A stretch of DNA of 64,000 nt from Nectonema munidae (Eukaryota; Nematomorpha; Nectonematoida; Nectonematidae). Location: NCBI GenBank assembly GCA_030549495.1, contig JAUIRK010000511.1:1152001-1216000 (forward strand). The letters run 5' to 3'. Below are positions 10,561-22,744 of this stretch, in pieces (positions within the stretch are counted from its first letter, which is position 1; the number at the start of each line of letters is the position of its first letter). The notes under the pieces were generated by a model. It did no database searches. It was not told the DNA's origin and saw only the letters and a program-made list of their open reading frames with translations. The translations under genes were made by a program, and so were the position numbers.

Positions 10561-11303
10561 ATGTTTCCACGTTCAACAAGAACGAAGTTGTTAACTGCTT
10601 GCACTACCCCCTCTCGATACCCTCTACTCCATCCTACACCCCCAACAACATCTCGCATCCTCCGCCCCCCGCAACAAACCCCTTCTACTCCCTCTACTCC
10701 TCATCTTCTTTTCTGACGAAGCCGTATCCCGAGGTGAGTTTGATCATTTCTGGAAAGGACGAAAATCTTGGCAAATTCAATCCAACCCCCATCCCCTTTT
10801 ACGCTTCTTCTTCTTCTTCTAGTCCAGTTGTTGCAACGACTGCTTCTCTCAAACCTGACTCCCCCTTCGACAACACGTTTCCTCTGATCAAATTATCGCC
10901 CTACGTTGAACAGGAGCAGCGCCAACAACCCCAATCTATTTCACACATCCCTCTTCAAAATTTTTCCACTTTCACGCGAATGAACGCTTCCACCATCGAC
11001 TACATCCAATTGTGCTCTGTTTCCCCAGAACTGCCCTCTGTCAGTCATATTCTTGATTCTGACTCTCGCCAAGAAACTTCTACTGACAGAGAGATGGGAG
11101 AGAGCTTTTCCTGTTCCTCGCCTTCCCTCAATAACCCCGAATTTTCTTTGGATAATCCGCCCTTCACATTTGTGTCGCAGAACAATCATGCCTTATCTCA
11201 TAATGCATCCAACGCATCTCTAAACTCCCTATTCACAGCATCCATTCTGGAGGAGATTGACGACAACGCTCCAAACACCACTTCTCTTCCCTCATCGCCA
11301 TAA
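10561..11303 (+). CDS. Large last coding exon, Ser/Pro/Asn-rich, of unidentified gene
   Basis: After the acceptor TTTACTTTAG the frame continues from exon 9004-9249 and stays open for about 247 codons to TAA at 11301-11303. Wobble positions are C/T-rich, unlike the flanks, and this argues for real coding. The product is rich in Ser, Pro, Asn and Thr, has poly-Ser at about residues 80-86 of the exon, and ends in an acidic block (SLFTASILEEIDDNAPNT). It contains no zinc finger, homeobox or enzyme motif. Together with the basic patch upstream it looks like the disordered, possibly transactivating, C-terminus of a nuclear regulator; that is inference. An exact splice-site pair lies inside it (see 10734-10822). 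Confidence 0.6.
10734..10822 (+). other. Possible exitron inside the large exon
   Basis: GAG is followed by a perfect donor GTGAGT at 10734. At 10822 a perfect acceptor ends a CTTCTTCTTCTTCTAG tract. The 89-base segment has no in-frame stop and encodes protein in the long frame. Removing it shifts the frame and ends translation about 11 codons later. It could be a retained or optional intron that switches the acidic C-terminus on or off. Confidence 0.4.
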
Positions 11304-12500
11304 AGATGATCACGCCGCTGCTACCTTATCACGCATACACACACATACATGACATTTGAACAAATCTCTTTTCAGCCCCATTATCTTATATAACTTTATC
11401 CCCTTTCGTATTCTCCAATGAAAAATTGAACACACGTGCATTGAACCAATGAAAATAAGTCTACCTTTTACCTTCTTGTTTCGTACGTCAAATTTTAAAA
11501 CTCATTTCTCATTATCCCCGTACTATCAAATGCTCTTTTAGCCTTTTTTGTTCATAGCTATTTTTCCAGGCTATAAATATTCAAACAAACATTTTTATCC
11601 GCTTTTTAGTATACACTGCTGCTTCAAGTTTACGCTAGCGTTATCTTAGACACTCAAGCACATATGTGTTGCGCACACTTTTACTCAGGGAAATATTTGC
11701 ACGATGATATCTTGTCAAACATTATCAGGTTATTAATTCCTCAATCAATCAATTTATTTATTTATGCGTTTGATACGCCACGAAAAAACATTTAACCATT
11801 ATTCAATGCATTTTTACACAACAAATTTAAAGTATATTCTGTTTTTAAGTTATTTGAAGAAGTTTCATAATATTTTTTTAACAGCGTTCGACGTGTTTAA
11901 ATTTTAATTGTGTCTTTATTTATTTTTTTGTTTATTACTTCATTACTATTTTTTATATTTCAATTTTTTATTTCCTACCTCTAGTCATAATCACCCTTAT
12001 TTCAAATAATGTGTCCTCTATCACTTCTTCACATTTACCAGATTTTATATCCTATAATTTTATTCAAATCTCGGAAAAAAGTTTACCTAATCATGATCAA
12101 GATGATGATCAGGATTTCTCTTTGATTGAAAAGTTGTGGTTGCAGTATTCAATCCTTGTTACTTACACTCACTCACTCACTTATTTTACGCGCCATATTT
12201 TATTTTAATGCACGCATCTGATGCTCGCATGTTTGTGCGCCTCTAGTCTTTATTGCCATGGACCATTTTGATCTACCATATCTCTATTATTATTATTATC
12301 CATTGTTGTTGATTTATTTATTTCAAAGTTTTATTCTTACTTACTACTTCATCACATTTCTGTTCTAGTCATTTTTCATCCTCACTGCTCTATACATTGT
12401 ATTTATCTCCTCTTTATCATTCGTGAATAGTAATCATTTTAACACAAGAAATTTAAAAGCAATAAATTCTAGACTTTTTCATTCAACGCTTAATTTCCCT
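11304..12500 (+). other. Long 3' UTR with poly(A) signal
   Basis: AT-rich sequence with several ATTTA words follows the stop, and AATAAA at 12461-12466 is a plausible end. Within it an acceptor-like tract (TTTCCTACCTCTAG, ending 11984) precedes an open frame to 12208 with an acidic segment (HDQDDDQDFSLIEKLW). This could be an alternative last exon, but no matching donor was identified. Confidence 0.35.
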
Positions 12501-12985
12501 CGTGGAGATCTTTATTTTGCTTCAAAGTAAGCTAAATTGCTCAACAATTAGTATGGACTTTTGCATACACATACACCTACATTGGCCAGTTTGGGGCTAT
12601 TTGAAGTGTTATTGGCTAAATTAGTATCCTCCTTGAGTCGTACTTTTTGTAAAATTAATGTGTTGAGCAGATAGAGTTAATGAAAATAGTATTTTACTGC
12701 CATCCTAAATTAGAAGTGAAAAATAGCCCATGTATCTCGAACATGGTCGTAAGGGAAATCCAGGTTGAAAAGTCTTATTGAATAATAATAATTCTTCCTT
12801 TTGTAAGCGCATATTTTATTGTTTGAAGTCTCAATTATATCTACGAAAAAGTATATATTTTTGTAAGGATGGCAGTAAAATCAAGAAGAATTCCAAAGTT
12901 TAGCGAATCTGGCATGATTCAATCCGAAAGGAAGCATAGTAAGAGAGGCATTGACTGAATTTTATCATATTTATTCAACACTCAC

Positions 12986-13079
12986 TCTTGTTCAGCATAA
13001 AGAAGACCTCCACGTTGTGCTGGCTGGAAGCAGCTCCTTCTGAAGCTGACCAACTGTTTAATTCTTTTTCTAAACATGC
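12986..13079 (-). CDS. Candidate orphan exon, 31 codons
   Basis: On the minus strand TAACTTTTAG is followed by 31 open codons and one extra base, ending at a consensus donor (GTGAGT, 12985-12980). The peptide (CLEKELNSWSASEGAASSQH, then NVEVFFMLNK) has a protein-like composition and the segment is richer in GC than its surroundings. No partner exons were found within reach, and no family is recognised. It could be an exon of a minus-strand gene with large introns, or a pseudo-exon. Confidence 0.3.
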
Positions 13080-14635
13080 CTAAAAGTTATAAGAACAGTA
13101 TCTCTGAACAGGTACTACTGATAAGTAACTTTCAGAGTAAACTTAAATTTCTACCTGAAATATAACTCCATAACAAGTTTTCAAAAAAGCATTGTTTACC
13201 CAACTTTAATGAAACATACAACAAAATTCTGGAAGCATGTGTATTTTCACGCAAGTAAAACTTGGTGAATTTATTTTGGCTTTTCAATTTGCACAATTAA
13301 AGTATTTTGGAATATATTTGTTGCATCCTTTCACAAAGTAAAGATTTCCCACATTATCACTTTTCATAAAGTATGTTTCAACTGAAGAAAGCTTCTTTTA
13401 TAAAATAGTGAATGCAGTAAGGATGATATTCTCGTTGTTAATCAGTCAAGCATGAAAGGAACAAAAATATGCTGGGAAAATGTCTCTTCTATGAAAACAG
13501 AAATCTTGTACAACACGCCGACTAGACATCAATCCAAAGGATAAATGAAGATCAATGAAAAATCATTGCAAATCCTTCAAAAAATACTGCGAATATTCCT
13601 TAATGGGAATTTTCCCCTTTGCAAACGCCGGAATTTATTGAGCTGATGCAATATATGTTTACAATTTGTAAATCGATACCCATATCCAGTGGCATATCTT
13701 TAAAAAATTTAGGTTGGTCATAAGAGGGGTATACGCATGCATAAAGTTGTGGTTGCTTCTGATTATTACAATCCGAATAACGATAAATTCCTAGAATCAT
13801 GATCTTTTTTTGGGGGATAACCATAAAATCCACATTCTCTCAGTAATTGTAGCACTGGAAGCTTTTCTGGTATGGATCGGGAGAACGAGAAGAGCTTCTT
13901 GAAAAACTAAGAACTGTGCTCTGCAGTACTTTCACTATCGGAGCAACACAATTAGAGGACAATACGCCCAAAGTCTAGAACCACGGGTAGAAAAGGAATT
14001 TTTTCATTCCTGCAGCGAGAAGTCTAGTATACCTGCCTTTTAGTGTTTGACAGCTACAATGAACAACTTTATATGCATATTGAGGGAATCAGTAAGTTAC
14101 TGGAAACGCCAGCAATCCATCCTTCCACACCTAGCTAAACTGGCCTCTAAATACCTGCAAATATTTTTTTATTGTTCAGAATTTGAATTGGATTTCAAAA
14201 AACAAATTTTAGAAATGAAAAAATCAGAATCAAAATTGTGATTAAAAAATTCAGAGAGAATCAATATCTAGAATCGGCCTCAACTCTACAAACACGCAAT
14301 ACTGCTATAAAATATTTTCCTGTATCTAAATTAACATTGATATGGAGTATTTGTTCGCTTATACTAGACTAGTAGACTAAATCGTGTTTGGAATTATAAA
14401 CGAACCCCTGATATTCCCTTAATTTTGGTCCCAAAGATTCGTTTGGGGCACTTGCAGCATTCTAGTTTACCAGACCTGCTGTCAATCAGCGCATCATTGT
14501 ATTTTTTTCATATATTCATAATTTTGCGATTTTTTTTAAAAATAAAAATTGCCTGAACTAATCTCTGAATTTTTTTTTTGAATAAAGAAAATGAACTGAA
14601 CCAAAACAAAGTTTATTTTTGTGACTCCCATAGTT
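13080..14635. other. No supported gene
   Basis: Two open frames (minus 13833-13600 and plus 14047-14241) have somewhat protein-like composition, but show no family motif or splice context. They are not called. Confidence 0.3.
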
Positions 14636-14817
14636 TGTTAAGGAGGAACCAAAATATCTTATGGGCCTACGCTAGGACTGGTAAACAGGTCATTTGACCA
14701 CACTCCCCCTTCTCTGGATTTTAAATATTATCTTTCAATTCATTAAGTCCCAAACTGTTTTATAATTTAAAACATGTTTTATGTTTTTAATTATTATAAT
14801 TTAAATTATGTTTTATA

Positions 14818-15520
14818 ATTCGTCTACTAAATCAACACCTCCCATGCCTTTGTTGTATGATTTGATCATACGTGGTTGATCGATTTCAATTCTTCCTTTT
14901 TTCCATCTTGTAATTTTCTCAAGAAGAAAAGTACCTTCTGAACTACTGCAACGTTATCTTTTCATGTCACTAAAAAATTCGAAAAAACCTCTTTCTTGCT
15001 TCGATAAAAAGACTTTGAAGAGAATGGACATTTACAAGTTCTTTTTTCTCTTATTGTACCTGTTGCTTTGACATTTTTGGAAGGTAAATCGAACAGCAAA
15101 TTGTAAGAGTTGAAAAAGTTGTCGAAATAAAAAAAAAGATTCTTTGGGTCACTACAACAAGAAATGATTTCTTTTACAACTTTACAACCCAGTGACTCTT
15201 TTTTTAGATTCATTTACTTTTTTACCTTCATCTATTTCAACTTTATAAGGCAAGCCAGTAGAGCTAAGAAGCATCCATGATCTAAAACCAAAACGAATTG
15301 GCTTACCACGAATAAACTGTTTACAGATGTGTCTTCCAAAATATGAAGTCATAGACTCATCGATGCTGAGATTTTCATGAAAAAGTCCATATCTAACAAG
15401 TTTGTTATTCACAATATCGTACAAAGGCAGAACCTTGGCAATTTTTTTGTTAAACAAATTATCATTATTTTCCTTTTTATAAAGATGTACAATTGTCAAA
15501 TATGTGCATATGAAACTAGC
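14818..15520 (-). pseudogene. piggyBac-type transposase remnant
   Basis: Minus-strand frames read as the catalytic and C-terminal part of a piggyBac (DDE_Tnp_1_7) transposase. They show LSIDESMTSYFGRHICKQFI and IRGKPIRFGFRSW, then YFDNFFNSYNLL with the second-aspartate context, then ATGTIREKRT, and finally SYNKGMGGVDLVDE at 14880-14818. These are in family order. Two frames overlap near 15182-15213, so at least one frameshift is present, and a further frame change precedes the GGVDLVDE segment. The N-terminal domain is missing, with the match ending near 15500 where the plus-strand C2H2 cassette begins. The C-terminal Cys-rich region is not seen. TACGCTAGGACTGGTAAACA at about 14668-14687, followed by GGTCATTTGACC, may be its degraded end. 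It cannot be active. Confidence 0.85.
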
Positions 15521-17770
15521 CACTTACAAAAGTTATTTACACATTTGAAAAAACATCCAAATCAAATTTACTATTGTGAAAGGGCTTATTCAAATAAACG
15601 CTCTTTTTTACGCCACTTGAGGGTGAAACATACAGGCCCCTTGTCGCTTAATAAAGAAGCTAGGGTTGTTGATGATAATATCCAAATAGTTTCGAGTAGA
15701 TATTCTTCGGAGTATGAAGGGGAAGCTCCAGTTCTTTCACGTAAAGAGGAAAGTAATAAGATTACGGGAAGAATTCAAAATATCTTCCAAATACATAGAA
15801 CACATTATAAAAGAATGGAAAAAAATGTTGGATATACATAATTTTGATATAAAAGATTCTGTTTATAAACTTTGTCAACAAAGTAGCCTACCAGGTGACT
15901 TTTTTTTCAAGTTTTAAACTAGTTTTTGATAGCAAAACATGCCTAGAGGTCTCTTTAGATCAAATTTCAACAAATTATCAAATAAACAAGTTTGTTACTA
16001 ATAATTTTTTTATAAATCCGCAAAGTTTTGAAATACAGCACTGATCTGATATTTAAAAAACGGATATATCAATATGTTTCTATATTGAAAACCCTAGAGA
16101 AACTTTTATCTATGGATGATATATTCTCATTTGTTAATCAAAGGCGTGTTTCTACCGATTTTTTCATGGGAGATTTTTTTGACTCTTATTTTTTCAATGA
16201 GTGTCGAGACGGGCTGTGTGACGATTTATTTTTACAAATTTTTTTACATTATGATGCCTTTACTCTATCAAATCCAGTAGGTGTGAAATCTGACAAAATA
16301 AAATTGCGCGTTATCTACTTTAATCTTGGTAACATCCCTCCTATTCATCGTTCCAAACCAAAATCTATTCATCTTGTTTTAATTTGTTATGCCACTTCAA
16401 TCAAACAAGTTGGATTTAATGAGATACTGAAACCTCTCTTTGAAGATTTGAAATATCTGGAAACACAGGGCATAAAAATATTCAAAAATAATCAGGAGGT
16501 TATTTTTAAGGGATTCCTTTGTGGAGTGTTGGCTGATAATTTTGCAGGGTTTCAACAGTCTTTTAACGCATAAAAATATTGTAGTTTTTGTTTTTCTTGA
16601 TAAACATTCAATTCAAAGAAATTTGAAATCTAACAACTTTATTCTCAGAACAACAGAAATGTTCTCAGAACAAGTTAAACGTGTTGAAGAAGACAGTACA
16701 CTTGCAAAGATGTATGGAATAAAATTTGCCTCAATTTTAAACTCATTAAAATACTTCCATGTTTCAGAATGTCTTTTATCTGAATTGAGTCATGCTATTT
16801 TTGAAGGAGTTGTTACGTTATTGCTTTAAATTATAGACATCATTGATTTTAAGTTTAAAAATAATGATTTATGTGACAAGCCTAGAAACTTTGTCTACAC
16901 AGGCAGTAAATTAATAATTAAGCAAACTTCTTCTCAAAACTGGTGTTTAGCAAAATTTTTACCAAACTCACATGTTTTTTTTTAATTTTTGCCTTACGAT
17001 AGCTTACAATGGAAAGTTTTTTTGATTCTTCTAAATATTAGTAATATTTTAACCGCACCTATAAAATTGATTTTGCAAGAGTACAAATTTTAGAAGATCA
17101 TATTGAGGATTTTTTTGACATTTTTGTTAAAGAATATGAAAAGCCCCTTTACACCCAAGCTACCTTTTCTTCTTCATTACTCTTATTAGATTAAAAAATT
17201 TGGTCCACTAGTTCACTTTCAAACCATGAGGTTTGAAGCCAAACATTTACAGTTTAAGGAGTTTTTTAAAAGAACAAAAAATACCATAAACTTTACAAAG
17301 ACATTGGTCTATCGAAATCAGTTTTCTCAATCATTATGTTTTTTCAACTAAATTTTATACGGATATTAGCAAATTTAGAAAAAAAGTTTTCAAAAATAAT
17401 TTTACCCTTAAAATTTGTGAATTGCTTGAAACAAATGGTCTAAATATCAATTTAGGCTTTGAGCAATTTCAATCATTCGAAATAAATAGTATCAGTTTTT
17501 CTGTAGGTATCTAAATGTATAACTGAAAAACTAGAAGAACAACTGTTGCCTCAATTTTCAAGAATCAAACACTGCTTTTTGATTGAAGGTACTTATATTT
17601 TAGTTTGTTATCAATTTACAACCAAGAAATTGTGTCCTAATATATACTCATATGTAGTTTTTTCCCCAGAAAATTTCCTTTTATTAAACGTGTATACAAT
17701 TTTGATAACCAAAAAGTTGTTGTACCCAAACATTACATTTATTGAAATCTTTGATACTCATACTTTGTAA
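15483..17770 (+). pseudogene. Cassette module 1: C2H2 / MRFEAKH multi-copy family
   Basis: The module opens at ATG 15483 with a C2H2 finger (YNCQICAYETSHLQKLFTH) and a second, partial one ending HLRVKH. After a gap, a frame at 16028-16573 carries YFNLGNIPPIHRSKPKSIHL and FEDLKYLETQGIKIF. A further frame at 16521-16829 carries SECLLSELSHAIFEG, and later pieces carry KFGPLVHFQTMRFEAKHLQF (about 17195-17255). The end (17546-17770) has FSRIKHCFLIEGTYILVCYQ. I remember this order of motifs from uncharacterised multi-copy proteins of fish, cnidarians and crustaceans, probably mobile. The class is not certain. The copy is in several frames and clearly broken. Confidence 0.6.
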
Positions 17771-17807
17771 ATAAATTTCATTATAGACTGTATCTTACTA
17801 CATAAAA

Positions 17808-19510
17808 TGAAAATTGTACTAATTAACCATAAGGGTTCTTCTAAAAAGATAAAATTACATCAAGAATTTGGTCTTGAGACTCTTGAAAATTTAGTGGAAA
17901 GAAATCTAGGCATATCAAAAACAAGTGAAAGTATAAAATATAGTTAATATAAATAGTTAATATAATAGTTAATGATGAGGTTATCAAGCTTGAAATCAAA
18001 GAAAAGTGTATTGAAAGTAAACCACATTCAATCAATAAAGAAGAGGACATTGCATCTGAATCAAGTTATTGTGAACTCTTAAAGGGTGATTCATCTAATG
18101 TGCCAGAATATATAGAAATGGAAGTCTGTTTATCCACGCCAAGTACACTTTCAAGTTATACTAACAAAGTTCCAAATTTAAATAAGTCATTTTTTGTCTA
18201 AAAATTATCTTAGTATATTTCTAATTTTAGTCGTTACGTTCCCAAACTTTTCAAGCTATCGAGCGATTTTATTCTTCAAGGACTTTTAATGAAGTTAAAA
18301 TGAAAGCAGGAATTAAAAAAAATCGATACAAAAACATTACTTGATTCGGTCTACTTGTTTGTGACAAAGTTTTCTGATGGAATGTAAGAAGTCTGTTTTT
18401 TTCAAACTATACATTCTCATTTTGTTTTTAAGGTACCCTACCTCAAACATATACGATTGCATTATTAATGGCTTGTTAGAGCAGTATCCTCAACTTTAAA
18501 CAACGTTTGGCTTGACATATTCATCTTCTTTTGTAAGATTAATATTTTTTAGCTTTATTTTATCAGTTTTGTTAAGAAAAGTTAAAATACAAGTTCCAAA
18601 ACGAAAGAAAAGTGAAAGATAGCAATTTGCAATTTGTTGCGAATAAACAAGGATGAAAAATTAAAGAAAAAAATGATATCCTCTGGAAGTAGTTGTTCAT
18701 ATAGAAGCGATCTGAGTTGTCTGAATAATTTAACAAATCTACCTCAAAGTTCGTACATATAGTGTTGATAAAGCCATGGCTGAAACTCTTCATCCAAGAA
18801 GTAAAGTGTTTGGGGAAAGCCTCCTCGATTTTCAATTTTGAGAGACCAAACTCAAGTACAGTATACTTTTCAATTTTCAAATCTAATTATATCTTTTTTT
18901 AGATAGTTAAAGAGTTTGAACGACCTAAAGTTTCACCGTTTATAAATGTTACTAAGATTTTTCTCAAAGAACGTGAAGAGTTTCAAGAGTCAATTTTGTT
19001 TGCTTTATTTTTTTGATATTTTATTTAAAAAGTTTATTAAATCTTTAGTATGAGTGAATATAATATATTAGAACAGTTCAATGGTTGTCTTTTATTTAAA
19101 CACGCGTGCCTCTTCAACAAGAGTCTAACATGTATCACAAGAAAGCCTTCGGAGGAAGCAAAACCTTTGTAGATTTTAGTTCCAGAACATTATCAAAATT
19201 TTCATGATGGTGACTTTCTCCTTAACATTGATGGCCAATGCGTGTGTAAAACAGAATCCTTCTCAATGGCTTTTCTCACACGTTTTTGTTGTTTCTATGT
19301 TTTTAACTTGAAGTTTCCTGAAAACTGTCTAAAAACGATGTGTTTTGTAGAGCATGTATTTTTACAAGTTCAAAACAAGCACGTAAAGAAGATAATTCAA
19401 GTCTACTCGAAAATAATGGAAGAAAATTGTTTTTTCAATACATATTACAATTCAATATCTCTCTTATGCATGCTTTGCAAAAATAAATTTGCTTGTTTTT
19501 TCGCTTAGTT
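17808..19510 (+). pseudogene. Cassette module 2: SAMD3-like multi-copy family
   Basis: About 40 bases after module 1, ATG 17808 opens a 46-codon frame that looks like a small ubiquitin/PB1-like N-domain (MKIVLINHKGSSKKIKLHQE). A polar acidic segment follows at 17968-18201. Next come pieces that resemble the middle of SAMD3-like proteins (YPTSNIYDCIINGLLEQYP near 18432-18490, and KAMAETLHPRSKVFGESLLD near 18771-18830). The end at 19242-19440 (FCCFYVFNLKFPENCLKTM) matches their conserved C-terminus. The parts are in family order but in different frames. AAG|GT and AG joints between pieces may be old introns. Broken. Whether it travels with module 1 is inference. Confidence 0.5.
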
Positions 19511-21645
19511 CATTCATATTTTTTGTCATTCATAATTCATTTTTGCAGCTTATAAGCATACTTTTTTGACTTAGGATAGAAAATTTGTCGTCATTTACAA
19601 AAGACAGTTAGTCTTCATTTGGATATCAAACTTATAGGATTGTTATCAAAATATCTTTAAAATATCGTTTAATATAATTTGGAGAAAACAAAGTTTCCCT
19701 TATTATGAAATGTAAAAACATAAATTTTGTTAAAAAAACATTCATCGCTAAGTATTCAGTGAGTTGTATTTACCAAATAATAATTTTCGTCAGTTTTATG
19801 TATAATTAGTAGTTTCGACTAATTAACGGAATAAAATGATTGCTAGCACTTACTAATTGAACAGTAGTAATTTCGACTAAACTTTTTCTCAGTGTAATGC
19901 AAAAACTTCTTTATTTGGTAAAATCACTCAACTTTAAATAGATATATTGATATATATCTATATATTTTTTTTTCTCGATGTTATTTTGCAAGCATTCTCA
20001 TTTTTTAATTGTTTGTATTTTCAATAAAGTTTCTCTCTCTCTCTCTCTACTATTATCCCACAATTTTTAAACTGGTTCTTGAAGAGGAATTTTGAAAGAG
20101 GCGTACTATATATATATATATATATAATATCCCTTTGGTTAATTTATATTTGCAATAATGCATCTCCAAAAACTGTTAAGTTTAAACTGTTTCTAAGAAA
20201 GTTTTTCCTTACCTGGCAATAATAATAACCCCACAAAAAGGAACACATTAATTTACGTTAAAATAAGCATAAATGTTTTAAATTTAACGTGGATGTTAAT
20301 GATACTGTTTGATATCATTTTGTCTAAATGCACCTTTTGGATATTAATCGGTAAAAATTCAACATAATGTTGAACCAAAATTCATCTTGAAACAAAAAAA
20401 TAAAAAACCAATCTTTTTATGAGGGTTTTATCACAAATTAAATCAATTTTAATGTTTACAATGCAGAAATGAGTTTTGATCTAAAATCCCAATTTTCAAA
20501 CTTTGAGGTATTTCAATTTAGCTTTCTTTACACAAATTCTCTTCCGTTTATGGAATATTTTTATTGAATATTGGTAAGTGGGGGTTTAGATAAAAACTAT
20601 AAACATAAGTAAATACGGCCAAAACGTTTGAGGAGCTTACGAGCAGCATGTAATATCGGAAAACGAATTTAGGAGTGAAAGCGATCTTATTCAATGCTTT
20701 TAACTTGTTTAGAATGAAAAATAAGTTTTTTTTTATAAATTTTTTTTATAAATTTTTTTACTTCTATTTCTAATTATGAAATGACATTTCAATATTGTTA
20801 ATTTTTTGAAAAAATGATTTCAAATTTTTTTGCGAAGAACCCGATTTATTTCCATTTTTTGAAGTTATAATAAATGATATAAGGCTTTTTTATTCTTCAT
20901 TCTGAATAAATAAAAACATTAAAATATATCACATTGTTTTTAATTTGTTTTAAAAAAATCACGATTTCTGAAAGTTTCACAAGATTTTGATAACAATTCT
21001 CACTCATTTACAGACTGATTCACTTCTTTGATACCCACCATATGGATACTTCGCTCTTTTGTTAAGCTTGTGATAAAAAAGAGGATAGTGGAAAATCAGG
21101 ATTATGTAAACATGATAAATCTAGTCAAATTGAAGTAAACCTTACTTACATCATCAAATAGATTAAACACTGGAAGTATCTTTAATCGTTCATGAAAGCA
21201 GTATGACTTTTGAATCAAAAAAATGTAGGTGTATCTGAAAGATGAATTTCGACCACCTACAGATTCTATGAGTCCTGTCTTTTGCTAACTATATAGCAGC
21301 GCATCTATTTTCTTTGTAAATAACAAAGTGTTTCTCGTAACACTTCTCCCCTTAGCATTATATCTTGTATTATTTGCGTATATGAGAAGCAAATAACTGG
21401 AAATTAATAAAAAAAAAACTTTTCTAATAAAAATTTTTTTATAATATGAAATTTTAAAAGTTCTAAATTATTTTTATAAAATTTTTACGCAAGAAAAATC
21501 CTGTATAGGGAATTTTGCGAGTTAGTTCTTTGGTCATTTAATTAGCAAAAGTAATTAACTTATTAGTTTAAAATAGTTATTATAGTTAGGAATCAATCAG
21601 TTAGGAATCATTAAACATTTATTTGTAAGTTCAAAACCTCAAATA
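19511..21645. other. AT-rich spacer with microsatellites
   Basis: No gene is supported. It includes a (TC)n run near 20030-20049, a (TA)n run near 20108-20127, and a repeated word (TTTCGACTAA near 19815 and 19873) that may be part of an old element end. Confidence 0.35.
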
Positions 21646-22441
21646 CAGTAAAACCTCGTTATCTGGAATTTGAAGGGACCAAACAAAAACTTCGAGATAT
21701 CCAAAATATCAAGAAAAACGATTATCAAGTCCATTTTTTGAAAAATAAGTATCGACCGGCATGTTTTTTGTCTGCTTGTTAGATCTAAAGTCACTCTGCT
21801 AAAATAAACAGATCCTGATATCTTTTTAAAGTGCATTTTATTTTAAATCAACGCAATAAGTCGGACTCAATGAGACACAAAGTCCAAAAAATGGTAGATG
21901 ATTTGATGAAGGCATAATAAAAAACTATGAAAATCCATGATCATCACACATCGTAGGCCTAGTTTTACATCACTTCTCTAAGCAGCTTTGATGATGTTGA
22001 CATATCACTTTCATTAAGATTTTCATTACAAACTTAATTTATTGAAAAAAAAAATATGGCAACAATTGTTGCATAAATAAAATTTTAAACACTGAAATTT
22101 ATTGAAGAGAAGGGAGAGAGTTGCCAGATGCGTTTTTGCCCCCTAGGAAAACATTTGGTGGAGGGGAGAGGGAATGGGTCCCTGATGTATTGCTGCAATA
22201 TTGCTAGAGAACATTTATTTTTTATTATATGGTGTTTTGTTTTAAATGATTATTTACGTATGTAAAAAGTTCGAGATAAACATAGTAAATTTGATGCTTG
22301 TAACAATTAAATACTTCGAGGTATCCGGGTTATTCAAGATTTCGAGATATCCAAACTTATTTACATGCAATGTATAGGGAAAAAAGTTCGTGCCATAAAA
22401 GAACTTCGAGATATCACATGTTCGAGATATCGAAGTTTCAC
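21646..22441. mobile_element. pogo/Tigger-type non-autonomous element
   Basis: The left end CAGTAAAACCTCGTTATCTG is preceded by TA. The right end is its imperfect complement (AGATATCGAAGTTTCAC), followed by TA. TTCGAGATATCC words recur inside both ends. CAGT-AAAC-TCG ends with TA flanks are typical of pogo-type Tc1/mariner elements. The roughly 800-bp interior encodes no transposase. A related transposase tail lies at 24.4 kb. Confidence 0.65.
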
Positions 22442-22567
22442 TACTTGCACATTTTTCATTGCACAGCTTTCCAAACTCACACTCTGAATTTGAGTAAACG
22501 AAATTCTTGTTCCTTTTTCTCCGTCACAGACGCAGTATAAATAAACGTTTTATTTCATTCCAAACAG

Positions 22568-22735
22568 GGATTCTCCGGTGAGAGAAGACGCGATGCTTCC
22601 CCAAATATACAATCTTTTCTCTGTGAAAGGAAAAACGATTGAACAGATGTTTAAAACTAAAATGATTCCTACTACAATGAAGGCCTTCTTTGTTCACACA
22701 TTGTGTAGCATCAAAGATGTAGTGAGACAACAATA
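22568..22735 (+). CDS. Candidate orphan exon
   Basis: After TTTCATTCCAAACAG a frame of 55 codons is open to TAA (contains MLPQIYNLFSVKGKTIEQMF). The segment is less AT-rich than the surroundings, and the same bases also hold an open minus frame. There is no recognised family and no linked exon. Low confidence. Confidence 0.2.
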
Positions 22736-22744
22736 ATAGTCAAA

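Noticed and set aside
16028-16829. Reading 15.5-17.8 kb as a normal host gene
   Set aside because: The parts lie in several frames with pieces missing, as expected for a decayed repeat copy.
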